Source: Thamnaconus septentrionalis (taxonomy: Eukaryota > Chordata > Actinopteri > Tetraodontiformes > Monacanthidae). From it: a DNA stretch of 64,000 bases. Numbering within the stretch: the stretch's first letter is position 1; every line of letters starts with the position of its first letter. The position numbers and the translations under genes are program-made. Below, one piece after another: positions 12,701 through 23,391 of this stretch. The notes beneath the pieces are model-generated. The model saw only the letters and a program-made list of their open reading frames with translations, was not told where the DNA came from and did not search any database. Location of the stretch: NCBI GenBank assembly GCA_009823395.1, contig CM020503.1, positions 7,769,001-7,833,000 of the forward strand. The letters run 5' to 3'.

Positions 12701-13825
12701 ATCGACGAAGGAGGGCACGAAGAGAATAACAACGTGGACAGGGATGGGGAAACAAGGTCTGAGTTTTGTGACGGCAGCGACCGGGACAGCTTAGAGGACC
12801 CCGGCGCGCTGCACATCAACAAGGTCAATTTGAAGCATGGAGCCAGAGAAAGGGAGAGAGCCCGTCTGAGAGTGTGTGTGGAGATAACGCACCCTGCGCT
12901 CCAGCTTCCGGTTTATCGAACGTGGACAGGTACGCAAATCCTGTTGTCTCTGATTTTATGCAAGAGATGCCGGGGATAGCAGAGATTTCGAGTCATCACC
13001 TAGAGATTATAATAATAATAATAGATTTTATTTATAACGCACTTTACATCTGCGGTCAAATCTCAAAGTGCACAATAAAAACAGTAACGACAGTAAAAAC
13101 AGTAAAAGAAAATAAAAAGACAGTAAAAACGGTCAACAAATACAAACAGATAATCAGTCAGGAAAAGCTTTGCTAAAAAGGAAGGTTTTTAGTCCAGATT
13201 AGTCCAAACTGGAGATAAAATTTGTATTTATATTTTTTACTTATTTGAATAATTTAAAATGGAATGTTTAAAAGGACCTAATGTCAAAAAAATAGAATAG
13301 TCGAGTCCAATTGGCCCTTACTTTAATCTTCAAAGCTACTATAATCTGAATGACAGAGAATTTTCACTGACAAATATGGGAAATAATATATATGTATGCT
13401 TTCCTTTACTTAATGTTAAATAAACTGTTTTCACAGTTGTACCAATAACTATTAGTGTTGTCGTAAAACGTGCTCTGTATATACACAGGATCAAAGGATG
13501 TGAGATCCAGTGGGAAACCAGAAAAAAGGGGTGAACATTATTTGCAATATGCTTTCTTGCCAGTAGATGGTACTAAATCTTCCACACTGGGGATTTAACT
13601 AAAAACTGAAATCTGCATCTGAAAACACATTTATCACTACTAATAAAGCAAAAACGCTGCTGAAAGCAGCCTGATATCACACTGCACAAACCAATCACAG
13701 ACGACGGTGCCATGGCTGTCGTTGATTTTAACAAGGTGGAAAAAATGACACTAAGCATCAAGTTTGTTCCTTTTTTTGTTGTTTTCTTTGCAGAACCCAA
13801 TGAGGACATTTCATCATCACCATGA
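5072..13825 (+). CDS. Ig-superfamily membrane protein: V-C1-C1-transmembrane-(C1-like)x4
   Basis: Thirteen exons: 5072-5123, 7298-7609, 7734-8030, 8254-8559, 8748-8858, 9549-9710, 10693-10923 (or from 10609), 11007-11057, 11139-11393, 11497-11856, 12000-12269, 12654-12929, 13794-13825. All introns are phase 1, typical of Ig genes, and the total is 904 residues. Residues 1-18 are a signal peptide (MRCKVLACVALLTLI). Residues 19-121 are a V-like domain (LPCNVTL ... GLYECTVSY). Two C1 domains follow with FYPPPIAFSW and FYPEQVSMSW. Residues about 334-353 form a membrane helix (ALMCISLVLVILLCFGF) followed by RRRD. After it come four C1-like units. Only the third, in exon 10 (LGCQITDFFPPNISVTW ... 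IICRVEH), keeps both canonical cysteines. The last exons are acidic. The front half recalls SIRP- or tapasin-like receptors, probably at the cell surface. I do not recognise the whole protein. Retention of intron 5 would give a short receptor ending RRRDGES. Confidence 0.8.
6644..6676. repeat. Perfect 14-bp inverted repeat (hairpin) with 5-base loop
   Basis: TTCACTATGGTATT (6644-6657) and AATACCATAGTGAA (6663-6676) are perfect reverse complements around GCAGT. It lies in the large first intron of the Ig gene and no transposon ends were seen around it. Confidence 0.85.
9100..9355 (+). mobile_element. SINE copy (5' truncated, with small deletions)
   Basis: It contains GCCTGGGACCTTTCTGTGTG, GTCCAAAAACATGCACGTGA, TTCTAAATTGTCCGTAGGTG and TGTCACCCTGCCTTCGCCCT, ending in GATGAATGAATGAATG. 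It has the same body as the copy at 58762-59131 but starts after the tRNA-like head. It lies in intron 5 of the Ig gene, directly after the membrane-segment exon. Confidence 0.75.
9735..9780. repeat. (GTT)n microsatellite
   Basis: About thirteen near-perfect GTT units lie 25 bases after the donor of Ig-gene exon 6. The poly-Val and poly-Thr frames here are repeat artefacts. Confidence 0.9.
12395..12530 (+). mobile_element. Short degenerate SINE-like fragment
   Basis: The stretch GCTGAGCTCTGTGACCCTGA, followed by AGTAAAGAGGGTATTGAAAA and TGAATGGATGGGTGG, resembles the 3' tail of the window's SINE family. It is preceded by GGGGTCGCCACAGAG. It is too diverged to be sure. Confidence 0.35.
13005..13095 (+). 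repeat. Dispersed-repeat-like segment with (AAT)n start
   Basis: An (AAT)n run is followed by GATTTTATTTATAACGCACT, TTACATC and CAAATCTCAAAGTGC. I recognise this phrase as a common dispersed sequence in fish genomes, but cannot name the family. It is in the last intron of the Ig gene. Confidence 0.4.
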
Positions 13826-14082
13826 CAGTCAGCACTGGCGCAGACAAGGAACCATATTTCATGTATCCCACAAATCAAGCGTACTGTCAAATTATAAAGT
13901 AGTCATCATCTATGGATATCCAACTGTCTTTTAAGGGATCAATAGGTGTGGTTCAAACACTTGATTTTTTTATTTATTGCTCTTTATATCTTCATAGGCA
14001 TTATACATTGCTCAGATTGATTTTTACAACTATTCATATTTTTGTATAAAAGAACTCAAAACTTCCAAAATCAGCACTGATA

Positions 14083-14088
14083 AATAAA
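14083..14088 (+). terminator. Polyadenylation signal of the Ig-superfamily gene
   Basis: AATAAA lies 258 bases after the stop codon in AT-rich sequence. It is the first good signal downstream and implies a 3' UTR of about 275 bases. Confidence 0.6.
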
Positions 14089-14099
14089 ATTGTATTCAT

Positions 14100-15557
14100 A
14101 CAAATAAGACTCTTGTTTTAATCATCAAAATGAGTAGACAGGCGTTTCGGTGTTTTCAGCCACGCAGAGAAGTCTCATTCGGAAAACAAAAACAAAACAA
14201 TTTTTTCTTTCAAGTTTTTTTATTTTTACACTGACCACAGCAGTGTCACGTCTCTATTTTGAAAGCAGAATGTTCTGCAGGGTTGTGGTCTTTAACATGG
14301 CGTTTTGAGAGCTTCCTCTTTAAAGATTACACAGCCAGTACGTGCTGCGCATTGTTTGCAAAATTTGTATGCTGTCAACTGTCAATCAGAATAGAATGGA
14401 ATAGAATAGAATAGAATGGCATACTGTTACCTTTGTGCCTACAAAGGTAAAAGACATTTTCCTTTTGCTGTGTCACACAACATACCTGCAAGCACTCAGG
14501 TAAGAACGCACATTCAGTGCAACAAGGTGAGATTGAGTTGGGATTAGCATCAGCTGCAGAGTTCATTTGTTTAGAAGGTCTACTGCCAAAGGGATAAAGG
14601 ATTTATTTTAAAAGTGTTGCAATTGGAGAGAATGTTGCAGGGGATGTGAGGGATCCGCTGTAATAATCCGCAGTTAAGAGCTTCAATAGCCTGTAATGTA
14701 TGACTCACTTTAAAAAAAAAATTAAAAAAACAAAGAAAAAACTCACTAAATTTTCACATGATGGATCATTTAAAGGAAATGCTAGATGGTTCATATCTGT
14801 CAAATGGACTTGTTGCAGAGGCTCTTCTCACACCTGCTTGAATTAGCTGACTTGAAATTGCTTCGTGTGTGTGAGAGACAGAGAGAGAGCGAGAGAGAGA
14901 GAGAGAGTGTGTGTGTGTACAGAAGTGGAATCAGGGGAAATGAATTAAGAAATATTTCACCAACATTTAAAATCATTCTAAACAATGACTACTAAGCAAA
15001 CTGAATACATGTTGTACTGACAGGAGGATTTATTTACTATTTAGGCATACTTCTATATCTCAATCTCATTGCTCCAACGTGCGTGGACGGGGTATTTCAA
15101 CATCACTATCACCGGCTCGATTTCCCATAACTAACAAATATAACTATTATTACATAACTTATTCCTTATTTGTCTCTTTTTTTTTATTGTTTACCACTTG
15201 TACTGCTTCTTCTCTCAGCTGTTTGTGTTGTGATGTGGTGTGTAGTGAGAGCGTTATTTCTGACTGCACCGCGCTGACACCCGCTATATTTGCACATCCG
15301 CAAACAGCGTGCGACACGTAGGTCTGAGTGATGCAGCGGCCGCGGCGTTCATCAGCAACAACCTCTTCCTCATTGCGATGTGCCGGTCAGTGATACGCGG
15401 AGCTGCGGAAGCTGGCGGAGATGTGATGTTGTAGGAGATGGTCGGACGCTGAGCTCCTTTTTGACGGCGCTGCCTGCTTAAAGCGAGACGGGAAAGCAGC
15501 TGTGCTAAGGAAAAACAGTTTGATGGTCAGAGAGTCACACTTGAGGAAGTCACTGCG
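14100..15557. other. Intergenic region and 5' flank of the acidic-protein gene
   Basis: No coding exon is supported. It holds an (AATAG)n-like run (14389-14420) and GA/GT microsatellites (14876-14920). From about 15290 it becomes GC-richer (GCAGCGGCCGCGGCGTTC), consistent with a promoter and 5' UTR for the gene starting at 15558. Confidence 0.5.
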
Positions 15558-15654
15558 ATGGATCCCGACAGTCCCGCTTCCAGGGTGGGGAGGTCTCTCT
15601 GGACGGTTTGGGTGAGTATTGAGAAAGGGTTGTGTGAAATTTGGTTGCAATCTC

Positions 15655-15711
<57 letters not shown>

Positions 15712-18700
15712 CACTAAAACAGGCGCTTACGCACGCGCGCGCACACACATACACACACACCCACACACACACACAACTTGATCTCTCATTTCCTCATCTC
15801 TCTCTCTCTCCCAGGAAGAACTTGAACAATGGAAATGCATAATTTTTATGCATTGAATTTTATTTTTGATATGTAATGCCTAATAATTCAACTCTACTCA
15901 TTTGTTTCTTTCCGTGGCCTTTTGGTTGCTTTTAATTTCCAAATTTTCTCAATAAAAAAAATACATTTTATTTTTTCCTACCACCTGTTGGGACGTCTAG
16001 TCAAGTCAACAAAGCAAAGAACACACAGCTTTCACTTTTTCAATACAACACAGAAAACTAAACAACACTCATCATAACACACAATACATACAGTTGAGGT
16101 CGATTTATACAGGTTGATTTAAAAATGTGCTGTACTTTTCAAAAATGTAGATGTCAGAAGGTGTATACATTGCCTCTTGACAACAATACATTTATGTGCA
16201 ATCATTATTGGCCGTACATGAATAGAATGTTAATACTAAGGTGAATGTGGTTTACTGGGAGTGAAAGAAAACAAGCCCTCATCTTCACATTTCGTGTCTG
16301 AATGTGGTCAAAGCACATTTCACCACCAAGCCTCAAACACTAAAGTCGAGTCATGTCTTTGAAATGGCAGTTAACACTGCCTTCCACGAGGAGGGTTTAG
16401 TAGGGTTCTGTACTCATTGCTAGACATAAAAATGTGACCCAAGCTATTAAACATGAATTACTTTTTTAAATTTCATAATTAAAAAAACATGTTCTCTGGT
16501 CTTAACAACAGAAACACTGAAGACCATTAATGACTTCACTGCATTTGGAGGGCGACGCGTTTCATTTCTCTGCTTTTGTTGTAGGCTAGCCTGTTTGAAG
16601 GCCTTGCTGCAATGCTTGATGCTTTCTAAATTATCGAGGGATCAATTGCATTAATGTGAAATATGATGACCGCTACCATCAGCAGGTCAATAAGGCATTA
16701 ACGTCTCAGAGTTTCCGAGGTGCCTTGGCTTAACTGTTTGTTTAATACGGTCCACTTCCTTTTCTGACATTCATCCTTTTAAAAACAGAAGTTGACGTAG
16801 ATCTTGACCAGAGTTAAAGGGATAGTTCACCCATAATCTGAATTTCACCCATTTCCGATACACAATTCTGGCAACAGATGCTGCAGTCTTGTTTTCTCCA
16901 AAACTCATTCTATAAGACCCATTCAAGACTGCAGCATCTGTTTTTACAGACAGAATGGGCGGCCACAGTAGTACAACACAATGCCACAAGTAAAGAGCAA
17001 CGAAATGCAATTAGCATCCGGCCAGAAGTGCTTGGCATTGAAATGAATACAAATGAATTTTAAAATTTAGTTTGTATTTTAAACAAAATATTTACTGTGT
17101 ATCCACTATGATAATGCACAAGTTCAGCATAAACGTGTCAAAGCTGTATGTGTAAACATGTTGCTGGGGGTAGGAAGGTTTTTTTTGTTTTTGTTGTTTT
17201 TTTAATAAATAAATAAATGAATAATTAAATAAACACTTTCACCGTTAGTGGGCCACATTCCACATGGACAGTATATACAGAGCCTGTGTCAACTAAGTGA
17301 TGAGTAGCCAGTGTTTGGGGGAAAAAAATCACTTTTGGGTGAACTTTCCCTTCAAGCACTTTAAAAACCACCAAGAGAAGTAGGTGGAAAACCAGCCTGT
17401 CAAAGCCCTCTACAACATGCTCGGAAAACCAATTGTGGTCTTGGCTTTGTCTGTGTGGCCATTGTCAGGTTGTAACAGGAAAGGCACTTTCCCAAGTAGC
17501 TACTACAACACTCCAAAGGCGCGATTGTGTTGAAACCGTCTCACTGTCCATGTTTTCTTATCTGGAAGCAGGAAAGAAGAATCTGTCATTGAGATTGTTT
17601 TTAACCTGACACATAAAATTAGACTTAGGAAGTGCCTACAATGTTCATACAACACTTTTCATAGAGTGTGGACTTTAAAATTAAGCTGTATGCACAGTGA
17701 TGAAGAAGGCAAGTAACGTTCTCCCGTTTCTTCTCTATCCCTCGGCAGTCTTACATAACTGAAGCTGTGAGCAGATTCTTCAGATCAGAGTCCACAAACA
17801 TCAGCGAAAATAATCCGGGCTCCGATCAACAGAGTGAGAACCTGACGGCGATCACAACCTGGCGCACAAAGTGCGATGCTGGCAGAGAGGAAGTCAAAGA
17901 GGAACATGCTCTTGCCTCAGTCTGTCACCTTCCTTCTCCTCGGCCGGTTGTTGAATGGGAACTTTGCGTCACAGATGCCGACGCCCAGGCCCACGAAGGC
18001 GGCGCCCAGTACAAAACCCAGCAGGGCAAAGACGATGAGAGCGGAGAGTCTCAACAAGCTCAGGGCAGCAGAGAGGGCGAGTTTGCCCAGGCAGTGGACA
18101 TGAATGCAGGCATTGTCACTGCAGATATTGAAGGAAAGGGGGAATGGGAAGACAAGATGTTGTGCAGTAATAGAAGAATTGAGGAAGCACTGGAGAGTAA
18201 TGAGTTTTTACAAACTCTATATACCAGACTGACACATGGTGCCATGACTGAAGATGTACAGAAGGATGGTTCCGCAAAACCTGAGGAGTCACCTGAAAAG
18301 GATGATGTTGCTCAAGGAGAGGATGAAAAGCTGCTTGAGAGCAGTGATGCTGAGGAGAAGGATGAAAGACACCTGGAAGATTTGGCAGCAGAGGACAATG
18401 AGGTGGATCTGAATATGGTGGCGGCTCTAAATATAGATAGGGAGCTTAATGCACTCATGAAAGAAAAAATATTGCAGAATTTTGAAGAAGAAACACCACC
18501 ACTGCACGAGAACGTCTACGGAACAGATGCTGTTTTGTTTTTCGACTCAGGAAATGATGGCGCAAGACATGGTGGAAATCAACTTTTATCCAGTGAAAAA
18601 TCGCCAGAAAAGGAACAAGATCAAAGTATCCCTGAGGATTCTGAGACTGAAAGGAAGCAGGAAGTAATCACTGAGACAGAAAATGCGACTGAGCAGGAGG

Positions 18701-21700
18701 AGGACACCGAACCAGCGCCGGAAGAACCTCAATGTTTTTCAGCTGATAAATGCAGTAAGAAATTGGCTATAACAGAGCTGGAAAGAGTTGAATGTACGGA
18801 TGGAGAGCAAATGGATACAAGTACCTACTCAGAAGTACAAACCAAAAGGAAATCTGAAATTAAAATAGAGGCCAGTGATGAAGAGGAGGATGAAAAATCT
18901 GACCTTGACACAACAGACATCGAGGTAGAAGAGGGGTGTGTAGATAATGTTCAAACAGAGGAGGTGGAACCTTCAGGTGATGTCTGCAATGACGACAAAC
19001 ACACCATGGATGCAACATGTGTGTCTACCTCAAGTACTCTGAACTCGGAAGACGAGAGGGTAAAGGAAACAAGTGGCAAGTTTAAAAATATTTCCTCATG
19101 GGTCTGCGAAGGCCAGCTTGTTGTGCCGCAGGAGTCTCCATTGTGTGAGGAAGCACGAAGGGGAGTTCCTGAACACAACAATGAGCCGGGGGGAGATGAA
19201 AATACGACACAAAGGTTCCTGGAAGAACAAGACTCCACGGAAACACACACCATGGAATTACCAGAAGAGGTGGAGAGCGCTCACAGTTCTGTCGGCAGCC
19301 ACAGTACAGACTATTTATCGGAGAAGGAGCGTGTGGCTGAAGAACAAGACAGCTCAGGCGACATCAGGTGTGGCTTTAGCTTAGACGCGGCAGAGCACAT
19401 TGGAGGACCTTGCCTGAATGAAGCCGAGTCGCCGCAAAATGTAGAGACACCACAGGGGGAACAAGAAATCCAAGAAGTACCTGCTGGCTCGTGGAAGGCT
19501 GAAGATACTTGTTCAGTGCTCGCTGGCGAATCGCATCTGACTGATGGCACAACCAAAATGCAACCAGATGAAACTGAGGAGCTGTCTTATGAGACTCAGA
19601 TGGATGATTTGAAAGAAGCTGATGCTGCTGGACGTGAGGAGCGCACAGACACTGAAGCTGCAGACGAAGTGGTCCAGTTTGCTGATGAAATTTTAAAAGC
19701 CCTGGAGGCTGAAGTGCAGAAGATGACAGAGATGAGTTTCCACAAGGAGTATGACAGTGTTGTAGACCTGGAGCAAAGCAGCTGCAGCGTCCCGAGTTTA
19801 CAGGAAGAGCCGTGCGAGTCGACGGAAAACTCAGCTGAGAGTGAGCTATTTGAAGACCGTGGCAAAGACTTTCACAGTGTGGAGACAAAACAAATGGAAA
19901 AAGCTAATTACGCAGTAGAGGAGGATACACAGGAAGATCATCTGGAGAGAAAAAAATCCCAACAGCACATAGATATGACCACAGAGTGGGATGAAATAGT
20001 AGAGAGACTATCTGCAGAATCTGAGACAGTGGAGACACAGAATCAACTGTGGGATGAGGCACAAGGGATGAACAGTGAGGAGGACGAGGTCGAGCCCAAA
20101 ACCAAAGACAAGCACGTGATGCCAACAGAGGAAACGGACGTGCATGCAAAACATAGTGAGGATCCATTTGTTGAACCTGACGTCATTGATGATGAAATCC
20201 TCGACTTGTGGCTACAGACCACGTTGTCAGAGGATACTGATGACATCATAGTTGGAGAGGGGCCCCAGTCTGGTAAACAAGTGGATGGGGAAATAAAGCT
20301 GTGGAAAGAGGAACCAGGTGAAATCTCAACTGTGCTGACAGAGAAGAATGAAGAGCCTCTTGTGGAGTTCAGTTCAGGTAACTTTAACTCTTCAAATGAT
20401 GCAGAGATGCCCTTGGCCACAGTTGAGTCAGGATCTAGGGACCCTGAGCCGATGACATCGACAGAAAAAGACTCGACGGATGAAGTGTATCACATGTCGG
20501 TTCATACACCACAACCAGCAGACCCCTCTGAGTCGACTTTACCACAACCAGACTCTGGATCTGAAGACACAGTGAGGGAGACAACTGCTGAGAAAGGACA
20601 ATCATACGTGGGAGAGGTGGAATCAGTCACCGAGGATGGGCTTCACTCTGATTCAGGTCTTAATTCACCAACAACACTTTTAAATGAGGACCTGGGGGAA
20701 ACAGACGAGAAATCAGCTGAGGAAGAAGGATCAGAAAATGTGGATGTTGAAGATGCAGAGTTGCACTTGTTGACAAAGCCGAACCCTTTGTTCAGTGTAG
20801 AGGACCCTGCAGTTGAAGATGAGCGTTTGTCAGACTCTCTAGATGAAATTGAACAGCCGGAATCGGACGAATATGAAAGTGGTCCAGAAGCATCACAGGA
20901 AGATAATGTGCTGGATACTGAATCAGCGCTGCCCGAGTGGTTGGATGGAGAGTTTTTGTCAGGGTCAAACAGGACTGATGTGGAAGAAGAGCTAACATCA
21001 GAGTTTGGAGATCTTATCGAGGTACTTCTTACATTGTTTTAGAAAAAAATTATACTACAAATAATTGACGACTTTTAGAGATATTGTGATTTTTCTTTGT
21101 TTCACTAAATTCCAGGTTGATGCCTCTACACTGGATTGTGCAGCTCAGAGGTCAAGAATTTTTGTGAAAAACCCTCGAGTCAGGCCCCCCAAAGATCCCC
21201 GCACTCTGTTGAATATGCCCTCGTTGGAACCCACACCACCTCCACAGCACAGAGTCCCTGCAGGGTTGCCTATGGGGGGATTGGGCATTGGAATAAAACT
21301 GCCTGGTGGGTCATTTGCAACAGATGGAATTCCATCACCATTCCATGATTCCATGAAGTCTTGAATTTACACACACACTACCATTCTGATAATGTCACAA
21401 TATTTGTTTCTTAGGGCTTGGTGCAGGTTTTCCTGTTTTAAAAAGAGTGGAACAGAAGGTGAGTTCTGTGTACTGAGTTTTGTGTATATTTCTTTTTTTA
21501 TGATGGGGTGTTTTTTTGAAAATGTCTCCCATCAGCATGCACCAGAGACAAAGCTTGATGAGATGAATGACAAGTCCAAAGAAGATGAGGCTCAGCATAA
21601 ACCAAAATGGATGCCTCCAAGACATCCAGGGTGACAGCTTTGTCTTTGACATCATATTTATCATGAAGAAGGTAGTTTATGGTTTATGGATTTTGTGTTT

Positions 21701-21788
21701 CTCACTTTTCTCATGTCTCCCCAGACTTGGAAATCCCCTGATGTCTGAGCTGAAGGCCAAGCTGAAGAAAACCCCTCCAGATAATTAA
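15558..21788 (+). CDS. apobr: Large acidic (Glu/Asp-rich) protein, possible apolipoprotein B receptor
   Basis: Six exons: 15558-15611, 17749-21021, 21116-21305, 21415-21458, 21536-21630 and 21725-21788, all GT-AG and in phase, giving 1,239 residues. The start MDPDSPASRVGRSLWTVW joins SYITEAVSRFF across a 2.1-kb intron, forming a short hydrophobic/amphipathic N-terminus. Exon 2 encodes about 1,090 residues of low-complexity, very acidic sequence (EEEEDEK, DEEEDEKSD and similar) with no recognisable domain. The C-terminus is different: basic and Pro/Gly-rich, with MGGLGIGIKLPGLGAGFP, KPKWMPPRHPG and NPLMSELKAKLKKT, the last faintly like an actin-binding WH2 core. The name rests on the N-terminus-plus-acidic architecture, the length and proximity to eif3c (human APOBR lies near EIF3C at 16p11.2), not on an alignment. 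APOBR binds apoB48-containing lipoproteins. Gene structure is well supported; identity is tentative. Confidence 0.75.
15655..15775. repeat. (GT)n / (CA)n microsatellite
   Basis: About 50 bases of GT (15658-15709) are followed, 25 bases on, by a CA-rich run (15740-15775). It sits just inside intron 1 of the acidic-protein gene. Confidence 0.9.
16814..17355. mobile_element. MITE with GGGATAGTTCACCC-type ends
   Basis: The left end TTAAAGGGATAGTTCACCC and the right end GGGTGAACTTTCCCTTCAA are inverted repeats (17 of 19 match) about 540 bp apart. Ends of this kind are familiar from fish non-autonomous DNA transposons. Inside, ACAGATGCTGCAGTCTTG (from 16873) is repeated inverted as CAAGACTGCAGCATCTGT (from 16924). 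There is no coding capacity. It lies in intron 1 of the acidic-protein gene. Confidence 0.7.
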
Positions 21789-21916
21789 TTGTAATAACTT
21801 CTGTCGATAATGGTGTTACATAAATTTAAAAAAACAACTGTGTGTGTGTGTGGCATTTAAAAATAAACGCTCATTATAATTGCCAGCCTAATGTTTACCT
21901 GTTGTAATGAACAGGA

Positions 21917-21922
21917 AATAAA
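21917..21922 (+). terminator. Polyadenylation signal of the acidic-protein gene
   Basis: AATAAA lies 129 bases after the stop codon. An earlier AATAAA at 21862-21867 is an alternative. Confidence 0.55.
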
Positions 21923-22668
21923 GGATATTTTAATTTACTGACAAGTGTTTTTACTTCATACTTATTCCTGTCCAGTCTTACCAAAACACTGCATATGTGG
22001 ACAAAACATCTTCCAACATGCATGACCTTATCATTTACTGGCCGGATTCCCCAATAGAAAAACTGCAGGAGGGTACGGATTTCAAGTATTACATGACCAC
22101 AGATGTCGGGGCGTCAGGCCTATGGTTATTCTAGCATATATACTTCTCCGCCAGGGGGTGTAGAGAGTCACAATGTGTGGGTAGGAGGTGTGAAACTTGC
22201 AACGGAAGCTGTTGAGGTCATCAGCAAGCCTTATTCCGCTTTCGAGCGGAAAAGGATCAGGTTGGAGGCTCTGTGGTAACCAGGCAGCGATATGCTGCAG
22301 ATTCCTCAAGATCGAAGTTTGTTTTGTTTTTTGTTTCAAATAGAATTAGTTTGAAAGAAACAATTGATCCAGCACACCACCAGATATAACAAGAAGATAA
22401 ATATTAGATCAAACCCACACAGTTAAGAGGAGTAAAATATTATACAGTAATGCACCACATAGAGGGCTTAGCAGATGATAGTGTTCTGGAAAATGTGCAA
22501 ATGATAGCTAATAACAGCAGGAAGACTTCTCTCTTGGCTGGCTGTCAAACAATAACGGCTCGTTTTAATTTTAGCTTGACAATAGATGGCAGTAGTGAGC
22601 CACAACTCAACAGCTCGCGTCCAAAATTCAAGAAGAAGACACTCTCAGCTGTGATTAGCTGTACTCGT
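21923..22668. other. Intergenic region, no gene seen
   Basis: No exon, RNA gene or named repeat could be supported. The 22080-22300 stretch is GC-richer than its surroundings and has no long frame with splice support. The right end leads into the promoter of the next gene. Confidence 0.5.
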
Positions 22669-22699
22669 CCAATCGGTGGGAGGGATACTGACATTTGAA
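22669..22699 (+). promoter_or_regulatory. CCAAT box plus CHR-like element
   Basis: CCAAT (22669-22673) is followed by TTTGAA (22694-22699), the cell-cycle homology region sequence. The pair lies about 125 bases before the donor of a noncoding first exon (ends 22824, TCTGAG|GTAAGT). CCAAT plus CHR is the usual arrangement in promoters of genes expressed in G2/M. Confidence 0.45.
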
Positions 22700-23391
22700 C
22701 CAGAGCGGCTCTCATTCTTGGACTACTATATGTTGTTTGGACTGTGATTCGACGTTTGAAGATATTCACAGTTTTGTCTTTTGGACAGTAAACGTACAGT
22801 TATCTTTTTTTTTTTTCGTCTGAGGTAAGTAAAACCAAGACCAACATTACGGAAGCTTACCTTAGAGTTGCGTTTACGTCCTAATCGCGGCACGCGTACG
22901 GGACTTTTTGTTATTATTATTATTATTATTTATAAGGTTATGATTACTACAAACGTACTATGTACTTTATCCAAACCTCAGCAATCGTTGTTTACAGTTG
23001 TTGTGGTTTAATTTAACGTTTTTATTTCGAAATATGTCAGTTCAAACTGACGTTATTGTGTGTGCGTGTGTGCCAGTCTGCATGTATCTGAAGGTCCTTA
23101 ACTGTTTTAATGAGTGGATAAATTGAAATGTAGAAACTTGTTAGCACCTTTTTGATGTTAGACTCATTGCAACATATTGGAACCATCGATATTATTGTCA
23201 TCTTGTACTTATAGATAAATAATACTTTGATTAATTCAGTTCTCCAATTCACAGGCAGCCAACAAGGAAAAAAAAAAAAACCCTGGGGAAAGGAAAAAAA
23301 TGTGATGTGATGAGTCAGAGTAGAATCTTCTCTTTGAAAAGTGAATGAATAAAACCCCGTGTTACTCTGAGGAAAGCAAAGACACTCTGGC

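Noticed and set aside
15527..15842. His-Thr and Cys-Val repeat frames on both strands
   Set aside because: They translate a (GT)n/(CA)n microsatellite just inside an intron.
19376..19888. 170-codon minus-strand frame
   Set aside because: It is a shadow of the acidic exon; no splice sites or resemblance to any protein.
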